Below, one piece after another: positions 1 through 6,409 of a DNA stretch of 9,531 nucleotides. The number at the start of each line of letters is the position of its first letter. Positions within the stretch are counted from its first letter, which is position 1. The DNA comes from an uncultured Jannaschia sp. (GTDB lineage Bacteria > Pseudomonadota > Alphaproteobacteria > Rhodobacterales > Rhodobacteraceae), in contig CALFSY010000135.1 of assembly GCA_937916365.1 (NCBI GenBank), forward strand, positions 1 to 9,531, written 5' to 3'. The notes under the pieces were generated by a model. That model was not told where the DNA came from and did not search any database. It was given only the letters and a program-made list of their open reading frames with translations. The position numbers and the translations under genes were made by a program.

Positions 1-673
1 CCCGATCAAGTGCTGTGGCCGAAACCCTGCAATTCCCATACCCGCGCGATAGGATCGACACCGCCCCATCGCCCAAAGCCGCGTCAAGCCAGGCTAAATC
101 TTCCTCAGAATGGGGCAGCAATGACAAGTTTATCACATGCGGCGGAGCATCCGCAGCCAGTGTTTTGGATCGGTCCAAAAGTTCAACCAAAATTGACGGC
201 GCATTAATCAACCCGGGCCCTTGCACAGTGTCCAGGCCCTTACCCACACGGATTGTTTCAAAACTACGCTCAAGCGCGGCAACCGGCACGGGCGCGACCT
301 CAACACCATCAATGTTTTGGCCTGATACTATCCAAACCCCCGCAAAGACGCTTTCTTGAATGGCGATGGCTGGAACACCGCGAATTTTGATCGATACTTC
401 GCCCTGACCCATCGTTTCGATCATCAACGCGCGATTTTCCGTGTTCAATGCGCCAAGGTCAAAAAATGCACCGGCACCGGTGGCACATGCAGCCGCGATT
501 TGGCGCAGCATATCCAACGCAGGGGTTAGATCAACATCCTCTTCAACCTCTGGAATATGAGGCGCGTAAATGCGCATATCCTTTGGCATGGCTATATATT
601 GCAGCTCACCCTCGGTGTCTGAGGGTTGCGATCCAGGGCCATAGCCCGTTGGGGGAAGGTGAAAGTTTGCCAT
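1..673 (-). CDS. hupH: HupH / HyaF-family hydrogenase maturation protein, C-terminus cut by window edge
   Basis: I translated this by hand from the ATG at 673; it stays open to base 1, giving 224 residues. The N-terminus MANFHLPPTGYGPGSQ is the typical HupH/HyaF opening, and the visible end contains SRGYGNCRVSATAL, matching the conserved C-terminal GYGNCR motif of the family. The family is about 280 residues, so roughly 50-60 are missing beyond the edge. HupH/HyaF proteins are cytoplasmic accessory factors linked to maturation of the HupS small subunit, mainly in clusters encoding oxygen-tolerant or microaerobically expressed enzymes. The start lies 14 bases after the hupG stop, so the gene is probably the fourth of the hupDFGH transcript. 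The ribosome binding site is weak. No internal stop is seen; the gene looks intact. Family assignment is firm; the precise biochemical role is not settled for the family. Confidence 0.9.
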   Translation of the reverse strand, partial: MANFHLPPTGYGPGSQPSDTEGELQYIAMPKDMRIYAPHIPEVEEDVDLTPALDMLRQIAAACATGAGAFFDLGALNTENRALMIETMGQGEVSIKIRGVPAIAIQESVFAGVWIVSGQNIDGVEVAPVPVAALERSFETIRVGKGLDTVQGPGLINAPSILVELLDRSKTLAADAPPHVINLSLLPHSEEDLAWLDAALGDGAVSILSRGYGNCRVSATALDR

Positions 674-687
674 TGCGACCAAGGTTC

Positions 688-1071
688 CTATTCAGCGGCG
701 ACAGGTTGTGCCAAGATATGTGTGATTCGCCCCACATAGTCGGACCAATCGCGGACTTTCGGAATCGCCCCGATAAGGGCCCCATCACGAAAAAATAACA
801 GGCTTGGCGTTTTATAGGTTTTCGCACGTTCGCGAATGTCACGATCGGCCTCTTCCTCGGCCAGGGCGCAATCGAACCGCCCTTGAAAGGCGGCGGACAA
901 TTCGGGCGCAATGACTGCGACATCGGGTGTTTCCAGGTTGCGTGACACATCACCGGGAACAAAAATCATGTGTGTGCCTGCGCGCGACAGATAATCGTCA
1001 AGTGTGGCGGTATCGGCCAAACGTGACCAGCCAAATTCGGTCACAAGGCGGTCGATCAAGGGATGGCTCAT
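688..1071 (-). CDS. hupG: HupG / HyaE-family hydrogenase chaperone (thioredoxin-like fold)
   Basis: A 127-residue protein in the size range of HupG/HyaE. It has a thioredoxin-like layout: a strand ending in the FVPGD segment (residues 37-41), an acidic helix, then KTPSLLFFRDG (87-97) with the proline expected of the thioredoxin cis-Pro loop, and a final IPKVRDWSDYVGRI helix. There is no CXXC redox motif; the single cysteine is at residue 68. That fits the family, which is non-catalytic and binds the Tat signal of the small subunit (HupS) before export. It follows hupF after 26 bases, with AAGGGG upstream of the ATG as a distant ribosome binding site, and precedes hupH by 14 bases. Position between hupF and hupH is the canonical order and supports the call. 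Confidence 0.88.
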   Translation of the reverse strand: MSHPLIDRLVTEFGWSRLADTATLDDYLSRAGTHMIFVPGDVSRNLETPDVAVIAPELSAAFQGRFDCALAEEEADRDIRERAKTYKTPSLLFFRDGALIGAIPKVRDWSDYVGRITHILAQPVAAE

Positions 1072-1097
1072 GGAATTTTATGCCCCTTTTCTGTTTA

Positions 1098-1418
1098 TTA
1101 GGCTTCGGTTTTTCCAGCGGCTTGTGCAGCGGCAAGGTGTGGCGGCAAGGTTGGGCCGGTTTCCTCTAAATCGGCAAAGGCGTCGGCGTATGGATCCCCG
1201 GCCATCACCGCGTTTAATCCTTCAAGCGCCCGGCGAATTTTCACGGCTTCGTCAGAATTCAGCGTTTTCCAGGCAGTCCCCAGAAACGTCAGCACCCAGG
1301 TGCCGTGGGGCAAGGGGCCGGTTAGCGACAGATCAATCGTTTCAAGAGTTTCCCCATTGCGAGCATGACCAACGATCCCGTCGCTTGCCTCAATCTGCAT
1401 GGGGATCCCGATACACAT
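1098..1418 (-). CDS. hupF: HupF, HypC-family hydrogenase assembly chaperone
   Basis: A 106-residue protein opening with MCIGIPMQI. Cys2 next to the initiator Met is the conserved residue through which HypC-family chaperones bind the Fe(CN)2CO precursor and the immature large subunit. The body has the small beta-barrel pattern, including GTWVLTFLGTAW (39-50). It is longer than HypC (about 80-90 residues), with a C-terminal extension rich in Ala and Pro (residues about 78-106), which is the mark of HupF rather than HypC. In Rhizobium leguminosarum HupF assists and protects HupL during assembly under oxygen; the same role is inferred here. The ATG is 5 bases after the hupD stop, so the two are surely co-transcribed. 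A separate hypC may exist outside the window. Confidence 0.92.
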   Translation of the reverse strand: MCIGIPMQIEASDGIVGHARNGETLETIDLSLTGPLPHGTWVLTFLGTAWKTLNSDEAVKIRRALEGLNAVMAGDPYADAFADLEETGPTLPPHLAAAQAAGKTEA

Positions 1419-1423
1419 CGCGT

Positions 1424-2032
1424 TTAGTCCCGCCCTGGTAGAAAACGCGCGTCACCAATGCGACAGGCCACCTTTTCAGACGGGCGTCCTGCTTCATACG
1501 CCCCGCGTGAAATCGCGGGATCGGCCAAATCAATGACGGCACGAGATTCTGCAACAGGCATAACGCCCCATGCGGCCAACCGATCTATGGCAATGGCAAT
1601 GGCATCCGGGATACGAGCGGCCGTGCCATCGCGCAAGCCGCCGCCGTAATCCTCTAACTCTTCGGGTTGACACCCGATTAGGAGAAGGCGCGCCGGGCAA
1701 TACCCCATCAATTTGGCGGTGGCGATGACATCCTGAAAACCAGTTTGGTGCAGGCTCATCTTTTTAGCGCCCAGAAAGGCGGGCACTTCGCCATTCTCCA
1801 CAACCTTTAAGGTGCCTGGGGCAAGGTCATAATCGACCGCATCAAAAACCAAAAGATTGTCTGCCTCTTCCAAAAATGGCAGCAGATAAAGCCCTTGTGT
1901 GCCCCCATCCAAGATCCGCACATCTGGGCCAAATGACCATGATGCAGCCAATGCCTCAACACACCGTGGCCCAAATCCTTCGTCCGCCCAAAGAACATTA
2001 CCTATTCCCAGTATCAGGGTTTTGGCGGTCAT
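1424..2032 (-). CDS. hupD: HupD, hydrogenase maturation endopeptidase for HupL
   Basis: A 202-residue HybD/HyaD-type protease. It opens with TLILGIGNVLWADEGFG, the family signature, and Glu18, Asp64 (in VFDAVDY) and His95 (in SLHQTGF) align with the nickel-sensing triad Glu16/Asp62/His93 of E. coli HybD. The family cleaves the large subunit after the last His of DPCxxCxxH once nickel is in place; HupL here ends with exactly such a site plus 15 residues. I chose the ATG at 2032 because it is preceded by AAGAGGAGGAGCC, a near-ideal ribosome binding site, and gives the standard N-terminus. An in-frame upstream ATG at 2071 would add 13 unconserved residues and overrun that site. It is first of the hupDFGH group; a terminator and about 220 AT-rich bases separate it from hupC. 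The C-terminal 40 residues or so are less conserved. Confidence 0.94.
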   Translation of the reverse strand: MTAKTLILGIGNVLWADEGFGPRCVEALAASWSFGPDVRILDGGTQGLYLLPFLEEADNLLVFDAVDYDLAPGTLKVVENGEVPAFLGAKKMSLHQTGFQDVIATAKLMGYCPARLLLIGCQPEELEDYGGGLRDGTAARIPDAIAIAIDRLAAWGVMPVAESRAVIDLADPAISRGAYEAGRPSEKVACRIGDARFLPGRD

Positions 2033-2046
2033 GGCTCCTCCTCTTG
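2033..2046 (-). promoter_or_regulatory. Ribosome binding site that decides the hupD start
   Basis: The minus strand reads AAGAGGAGGAGCC immediately before the ATG at 2032, giving AGGAGG 4 bases from the start, or GAGGAG 5 bases from it. This supports the shorter hupD over a longer reading from 2071. Confidence 0.75.
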
Positions 2047-2250
2047 GCGAGACCGATAATGATGTTTTCATTTATATTTTGAATGAGAGTATGCCTTTCA
2101 ATTTTGTGTGGCGGTGGAAATCGTTTTTTCAATGTAATATACTTTAAGTTATTGAGATAAAGTTTTTTTTAGTATATCATAGATTTCATGAGCGTCTAAA
2201 AATGGAAAGAAACCTTTCCTAAACACCCATAAGCGAAATCTTACTTTCCG
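2033..2250 (-). promoter_or_regulatory. AT-rich hupD leader with candidate extended -10 promoter
   Basis: This spacer holds no convincing gene. On the minus strand TGATATACT (2179-2171) fits an extended -10 element (TG, one base, then TATACT), about 140 bases before the hupD ATG. The best -35 candidate, TTTAGA 18 bases upstream, is poor. A run of eight A follows the -10. The element lies in the right arm of a separated inverted repeat, ATATACT (2137-2143) and AGTATAT (2171-2177). Together with the terminator just upstream, this suggests that hupDFGH has its own transcription start. The promoter is a guess from pattern only. Confidence 0.35.
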
Positions 2251-2281
2251 TAAAATAAAGGCGGGTCAAAGCCCGCCTTTA
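2251..2281 (-). terminator. Intrinsic terminator after hupC
   Basis: A perfect 10-bp stem, TAAAGGCGGG (2256-2265) and CCCGCCTTTA (2272-2281), closes a 6-base loop. On the minus strand the stem is followed by TTTTA, so the RNA ends in a U-rich tail (TTTATTTTA counting the last stem bases). It begins 20 bases after the hupC stop at 2302. This is a textbook Rho-independent terminator for the hupS-L-C transcript. On the plus strand the bases after the stem are not T-rich, so it acts mainly in one direction. Confidence 0.85.
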
Positions 2282-2301
2282 GAAAATGAATCAGGTTGAT
2301 G

Positions 2302-3081
2302 TCAATCTGACCGGTCATCTTTGAACGTTCGGTGCCCTGAAATCATCGTTGAAACCATGGATTGACGCGACATGATATCTTCACGAATGGCGGCATAAAC
2401 GTGGATGATGATAAACACGATGATCGCCCACATCCCAAGGTGGTGTAAGGAGTGGAGCATTTGGCTCCCCCCAGCTAGGGGAATGACCCAGCCAAACAAC
2501 ACATCAAGCCACGACCCTTGCCCAAGACCTTCGGAATAAAGGGCGAGCCCGGTGATAATCATAAAACTGATCCCAAGTGTCATGAAAAAAAACATGGCGA
2601 TTTGCGCCAATGGGTTGTGGCCCACGTATTTTTTCGGTTCCTTTTCCAAAAACAGATACCAGCGCAGCTCAAAAAATACCTCTGACCACCAGTTTCGATT
2701 AAGGATAGGCAGGTAGAAAAGCTGCCGTGAATGATGATTTCCAACAAACGCCCAATAGATCCGCCCCAAAAACCCAATAATCAGAAGCTGTCCGGCAGCG
2801 AAATGGGCAAACCGGATATATCCAAAGACAAATTGATACGTGGCCTCGGCAATAATCATTGTTGGCGGCGGGGACCCAATGAACCAACCTGTCACAAATA
2901 AAATAATGATCGCCAGCGCATTAATCCAATGCCACAATCGCACTGGCCATTCATACACATAAACCGACGTGCGTTTTTGAATGCTTTTAATATCGCTGGC
3001 GGTCGCATCCCCGGTAAGGCGGGCAGCGGGTGGTGGACCACCGGTTGGATTGGTTTCGTGGATTGCGCTGCTTTCACTCAT
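2302..3081 (-). CDS. hupC: HupC, Ni/Fe-hydrogenase b-type cytochrome subunit
   Basis: A 259-residue integral membrane cytochrome b of the HupC/HyaC/HoxZ family. It anchors HupSL on the periplasmic face and takes electrons from the distal FeS cluster of HupS to the quinone pool through two b hemes. Four hydrophobic segments are seen at about residues 52-70, 85-108, 160-183 and 215-235. Histidines expected for heme binding are visible: His51 in RLWHW, His93 in RFAHF, His210/213/214 in MLHSLHHLGMW and His227 in IIIHVYA. The N-terminal 35 residues are hydrophilic, proline-rich and longer than in many homologues; translation might start later, but no better site was found. The ATG overlaps the end of the upstream 73-codon gene by 8 bases, implying translational coupling. 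An intrinsic terminator follows. Confidence 0.96.
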   Translation of the reverse strand: MSESSAIHETNPTGGPPPAARLTGDATASDIKSIQKRTSVYVYEWPVRLWHWINALAIIILFVTGWFIGSPPPTMIIAEATYQFVFGYIRFAHFAAGQLLIIGFLGRIYWAFVGNHHSRQLFYLPILNRNWWSEVFFELRWYLFLEKEPKKYVGHNPLAQIAMFFFMTLGISFMIITGLALYSEGLGQGSWLDVLFGWVIPLAGGSQMLHSLHHLGMWAIIVFIIIHVYAAIREDIMSRQSMVSTMISGHRTFKDDRSD

Positions 3082-3295
3082 GGTGCCGCCCCCTATGAAT
3101 TTGGCGCATTATCACAACACCCAACACACGCGCGGCCAATACCACACCAAGCCCTAACATCGCCAAATAGACCCCATCGGCCAGCCAATGTGGCCAATGC
3201 CAATGCACACCACCTTCGGTTGTGTGACCGGGATGGGCAAACGCCATGGTCATCGAGAGAATGTAAAAAAAGAATATTGCCGTTGCGTGCCGCAT
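3074..3295 (-). CDS. Small histidine-rich membrane protein between hupL and hupC, function unknown
   Basis: A 73-residue protein I do not recognise. It is very likely real: GGGAGG sits 5 bases before its ATG, it begins 11 bases after the hupL stop, and its last codons overlap the hupC start by 8 bases. Residues 4-20 form a hydrophobic segment ending in AFA, a plausible signal peptidase site. That would leave a mature N-terminus HPGHTTEGGVHWHWPHW with five histidines and three tryptophans. A second hydrophobic segment spans about 41-63, followed by a basic tail with MRQIHRGRHHE. HPGH right after a signal peptide is also seen at the start of HupE/UreJ nickel permeases, but the rest of that family is absent. 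Inference: a single-pass protein showing a metal- or heme-binding cluster to the periplasm, perhaps aiding HupC or nickel supply. The role is unproven. Confidence 0.75.
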   Translation of the reverse strand: MRHATAIFFFYILSMTMAFAHPGHTTEGGVHWHWPHWLADGVYLAMLGLGVVLAARVLGVVIMRQIHRGRHHE

Positions 3296-3306
3296 GGTCG
3301 CCTCCC

Positions 3307-5100
3307 TTAACGCACTTTCACTGTTGCTAGTTCGTCACCATCGGGCGACATTACATGGGTGGAACAGGCAAGACACGGGTCGAAACTGTGCAGTGTGCGC
3401 AAAATTTCCACCGGTTCTTCGGGGCGTTCCATTGGCGTGTTCAACAAACTGGCCTCAAATGCACCGATATTGCCTTGGCTGTCGCGCGGGCTGCCGTTCC
3501 ATGTGGTTGGCACCACGCATTGATAATTTTCAATGCGGCCATCGACGATTGATACCCAATGGCCCAACGCCCCGCGCGGCGCCTCTGTCATCCCAACACC
3601 GCGGGCATTGGCCGGCCACGACGATGGATCCCATTTTTCTATATTCGCCGTATTTTCATCTCCATTGCGGATATTGGTGACCAGTTTGTCAAAGAAATAT
3701 TGCTGCAACTCCGCACAGTACTGCGATTCCAACGCGCGCGCTGCCGTTCGACCAAGCGTCGAAAAAAGCGCCTCAACCGGCAGGTCCATTGTGCGCAAAA
3801 ACCTCGTGACCTGTTCGGTGATCCGTTCATGCCCACTGGCATACCCGATAATGTAACGGGCCAATGGGCCCACCTCCATCGCGTGCCCGCGCCAGCGTGG
3901 CGCCTTGATCCAGCTATATTTTGCCGCTTCGTCTAGGGATCGGATATTGGTGCGGGTCCCAACCGTGTTTGGGCCCAGTTCAAATTTGGCCTCGGTCACA
4001 CCATCCCAGGGATGCAAACCTTGCCCAGGTTCGCCGTATTCATACCAACTGTGATCAACGAATTCTTGAATTTGCTCTGGATCGCGCACATCCACATCAT
4101 GCACGGTGGATAGATCACCATTAATGATTGCCCCACGCGGCAGATACAGCTGATTCGCATCGAAATTATTAGGATGTTCAGGAATGTCGCCATAGCTCAT
4201 GACGGATTGGCCGCTAAGACCACCACCATAAAGCCATTCGCGATAGAAACCACCAATCGCGGCAACATCAGGCAAATAAACGTTTTCAACAAAATCTATT
4301 GAAAGCTGCACAATCGTGGAAACCTGGTTCAACGTCGCCATATTGATTGCACCGACCGCCCCTGTGGAATGCACATTGATCGGGCATGGCACCCCCCCCA
4401 CCAACCAGTTTGGATGCGGGTTTTTGCCACCAAAGATCGTATGAATTTTTACGATCTCTTTTTGCAGATCAAGCGCCTCAAGATAATGGGTCACGGCCAT
4501 AAGATCCGCCTCGGGCGACAAACGATAGGCGGGATTGTCCCAATACCCGTTCCGGAACAGGCCAAGCTGACCAGATTCCACAAATTCGCGCAGCCGATTT
4601 TGCACATCACGGAAATAACCCGGTGAAGACATCGGATGATTTGGCCCAACGGTTTGTTGCAGCTCGGACGTGGCGCGCGGGTCGGCACGCAACGCATTTA
4701 TCGGGTTAACCCAATCCAACGCGTGCAAATGATAGAAATGCACGATATGGTCATGTAGCTCTAGATTGAGCTGCATCATGTTGCGGATCGAATTGGCATT
4801 TTCCGGAATCACGATGCCAAGGGCATCTTCGACCGCGCGCACACTGGTCAGGGCGTGGGTGCCGGTGCAAACCCCGCAAATGCGTTCGGTAAAGGCCCAA
4901 GCATCCCTTGGGTCGCGGCCCCGCAGAATCACCTCTAACCCGCGCCACATGGTGCCGGTGGACACGGCGTTACGAATAACGCCCTCCTCATCGACATTAA
5001 CTTCGCAGCGCATGTGCCCTTCGATCCGGGTGACCGGATCAACGACAATCCGCCGACCCGCATTATCCAATTCAAAACCATTTGGCGTTTGTATAACCAT
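3307..5100 (-). CDS. hupL: HupL, uptake [NiFe] hydrogenase large subunit precursor
   Basis: The 597-residue catalytic subunit, which binds the NiFe(CN)2CO centre and oxidises H2 to protons and electrons. The N-terminal nickel motif RICGVCTGTH (73-82) supplies Cys75 and Cys78, and the C-terminal DPCLACSTH (574-582) supplies Cys576 and Cys579. Glu27 in DPVTRIEGH matches the conserved gate Glu of the family. After His582 come 15 residues starting VMSPDG, the peptide removed by HupD once nickel is inserted. There is no signal peptide; export is by hitch-hiking on HupS. Length is as usual for group 1. The start lies 5 bases after the hupS stop, with GAGGAGG inside the hupS end acting as ribosome binding site. 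A G8 run (4392-4399) codes in frame for the conserved LVGGVPC segment, so the gene reads intact. Confidence 0.98.
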   Translation of the reverse strand: MVIQTPNGFELDNAGRRIVVDPVTRIEGHMRCEVNVDEEGVIRNAVSTGTMWRGLEVILRGRDPRDAWAFTERICGVCTGTHALTSVRAVEDALGIVIPENANSIRNMMQLNLELHDHIVHFYHLHALDWVNPINALRADPRATSELQQTVGPNHPMSSPGYFRDVQNRLREFVESGQLGLFRNGYWDNPAYRLSPEADLMAVTHYLEALDLQKEIVKIHTIFGGKNPHPNWLVGGVPCPINVHSTGAVGAINMATLNQVSTIVQLSIDFVENVYLPDVAAIGGFYREWLYGGGLSGQSVMSYGDIPEHPNNFDANQLYLPRGAIINGDLSTVHDVDVRDPEQIQEFVDHSWYEYGEPGQGLHPWDGVTEAKFELGPNTVGTRTNIRSLDEAAKYSWIKAPRWRGHAMEVGPLARYIIGYASGHERITEQVTRFLRTMDLPVEALFSTLGRTAARALESQYCAELQQYFFDKLVTNIRNGDENTANIEKWDPSSWPANARGVGMTEAPRGALGHWVSIVDGRIENYQCVVPTTWNGSPRDSQGNIGAFEASLLNTPMERPEEPVEILRTLHSFDPCLACSTHVMSPDGDELATVKVR

Positions 5101-5105
5101 CGTTC

Positions 5106-6197
5106 TTACGCCTCCTCAGATTCACGAGTTTGGAGTTTGCTTTGCGCCGCTTTCAGGGCACTGACCGCCGCGTGTAAAGCAACACCGCCACCAACTACAC
5201 CAGCTGCGGCCATACCGATTTGATCGGCATTCGCTTCGACTCCAAACTGGGTCAGGTCGGTAACCCGGTCGTAGAACGATCCTTGATCCCAAAATCCATT
5301 TTCAGAACATCCAATGCAGCCATGACCGGATTGGATGGGAAAAGATGTGCCGCCGTTCCATCGGATTGTGGAACACGCATTGTATGTGGTGGGGCCTTTG
5401 CACCCCATCTTATACAGGCAATATCCACGGCGGGCGTTATCATCATCCCAGGCTTCGACAAATTGGCCGGCATCGAAATGCGGACGGCGATAGCATTTGT
5501 CGTGGATACGCTGGCCATAAAACATCGCTGGGCGGCCCTGACGGTCAAGCTCGGGCAGGCGATCAAAGGTCAACATATAGGTGATAACACCGGTCATAAC
5601 CTCAGCAATCGGGGGGCATCCGGGCACACGCACAATTGGCTTATCGGTGATAACTTCGTGGACAGGGGTTGCGCGGGTTGGGTTAGGCGCAGCGGCCTGA
5701 ACACACCCGTATGAGGCACAGGCCCCCCACGAAATAATGGCGCTGGCATCCGCCGCAGCATAGCGCAATTTTTCCACAAAGGGGCGGCCACCGGTAATGC
5801 AAAACATCCCATCCTCGTTTAGAGGAGGGTTGCCTTCAACCGCCAAAATATACCTGCCGCGATATTGTTCGATTGTTTCTTCCAAGGCGCGTTCCGCGGC
5901 CTCACCCGCCGCGGCCATAAGCGTGTCGTCGTAGTCTAGCGAGATCATCGACAAAACGACATCGCGCACCAACGGGTGGGCCGACCGAATAAAACTTTCT
6001 GAACAACAGGTGCATTCCAACCCATGCAGCCAGATCACCGGCGTGCGTTCGCGCGTTTCCATCGCATGGGCAATTTTTGGCACAAAACTTGGCCCCAGAC
6101 CCAGCGCCGCCGCCGTTAATGAACAGTATTTCATGAAACTGCGGCGCGTTATCCCTTGTCGCCGCATGACGTCATAAAAGGTTTCTTTGGCTGCCAC
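5106..6197 (-). CDS. hupS: HupS, uptake [NiFe] hydrogenase small subunit (oxygen-tolerant, six-Cys proximal cluster)
   Basis: A 363-residue FeS electron-transfer subunit. A Tat signal (TRRSFMKY, residues 17-24) is followed by a hydrophobic stretch and AHA (43-45). Proximal cluster: Cys62, Cys64, Cys65 (LECTCCSES), Cys160, Cys165 (GACASYGC) and Cys194 (VPGCPP). Subtracting the 45-residue signal gives 17, 19, 20, 115, 120 and 149, the ligands of the E. coli Hyd-1 [4Fe-3S] cluster, so both extra cysteines of oxygen-tolerant enzymes are present. Distal cluster: His232, Cys235, Cys260, Cys266. Medial [3Fe-4S]: Cys275, Cys294, Cys297, with Pro287 nearby. A C-terminal hydrophobic helix (about 327-347) anchors the protein near HupC. 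The start is GTG, preceded by GAGGAGGTGA with good spacing. It is first of the hupSL-73aa-hupC operon. Confidence 0.98.
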   Translation of the reverse strand: MAAKETFYDVMRRQGITRRSFMKYCSLTAAALGLGPSFVPKIAHAMETRERTPVIWLHGLECTCCSESFIRSAHPLVRDVVLSMISLDYDDTLMAAAGEAAERALEETIEQYRGRYILAVEGNPPLNEDGMFCITGGRPFVEKLRYAAADASAIISWGACASYGCVQAAAPNPTRATPVHEVITDKPIVRVPGCPPIAEVMTGVITYMLTFDRLPELDRQGRPAMFYGQRIHDKCYRRPHFDAGQFVEAWDDDNARRGYCLYKMGCKGPTTYNACSTIRWNGGTSFPIQSGHGCIGCSENGFWDQGSFYDRVTDLTQFGVEANADQIGMAAAGVVGGGVALHAAVSALKAAQSKLQTRESEEA

Positions 6198-6409
6198 GGG
6201 TCACCTCCTCCGAATGATCGTTCAACACCTCATTCCAATGGTGGAATTGTTACAGGTAAATCATTGCAGGCGGTCTGGGGGACAAAAACAAAATATGCAC
6301 TTACACCCATATTTTAATTTTATATTTCATATTAGAGACTTAAGGGATTTTCGAGTCTTAAAACACTCCTTAACCCGGTTGTGACATTTGCGATGCACTC
6401 TTTAGATGG
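6198..6409 (-). promoter_or_regulatory. hupS leader: strong ribosome binding site and possible operator
   Basis: No gene is seen here. GAGGAGGTGA (minus strand, 6210-6201) is a strong ribosome binding site that fixes the GTG start of hupS at 6197. Further upstream a perfect inverted repeat, ATTCCA (6232-6237) and TGGAAT (6242-6247) with a 4-base spacer, is a possible operator. The stretch 6285-6345 is very AT-rich, as expected for a promoter or a bent-DNA (IHF-like) segment. Near the hypF end, TTAGAGACT and AGTCTTAA (about 6332-6361) could form a weak hairpin, but with no clear T-run. I could not name a convincing -35/-10 pair, sigma-54 box, FNR box or TTG-N5-CAA HupR-type site. In related bacteria this spacer carries the regulated hup promoter; that is inferred here. 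Confidence 0.4.

Noticed and set aside
15..359. Plus-strand open frames over the left edge, and others antisense to hupL, hupS and hypF
   Set aside because: They are antisense to well-conserved hup genes, resemble no family, and lack good ribosome binding sites. The left-edge region is fully explained by hupH on the minus strand.
688..1071. HupG as a redox-active thioredoxin
   Set aside because: It has a thioredoxin-like layout but a single cysteine and no CXXC, so it fits the non-catalytic HupG/HyaE chaperones.
2033..2071. Longer HupD starting at the ATG at 2071
   Set aside because: It adds 13 residues not seen in HupD proteins and covers the strong AAGAGGAGGAG ribosome binding site that fits the ATG at 2032.
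4392..4399. Possible frameshift at the G8 run in hupL
   Set aside because: The frame continues through it with the conserved WLVGGVPC sequence and the gene ends with an intact DPCxxCxxH motif, so nothing is broken.
6218..6240. Sigma-54 promoter before hupS (TTGG ... TTGAA on the minus strand)
   Set aside because: The spacing between the GG and GA pairs is 11 instead of 10 bases and the essential GC of the -12 box is GA. It is also too near the ribosome binding site to be convincing.
6332..6373. Terminator of hypF (TTAGAGACT/AGTCTTAA and TTAAGG/CCTTAA arms)
   Set aside because: Stems are short, bulged and AT-rich with no following T-run, so I do not call a terminator.
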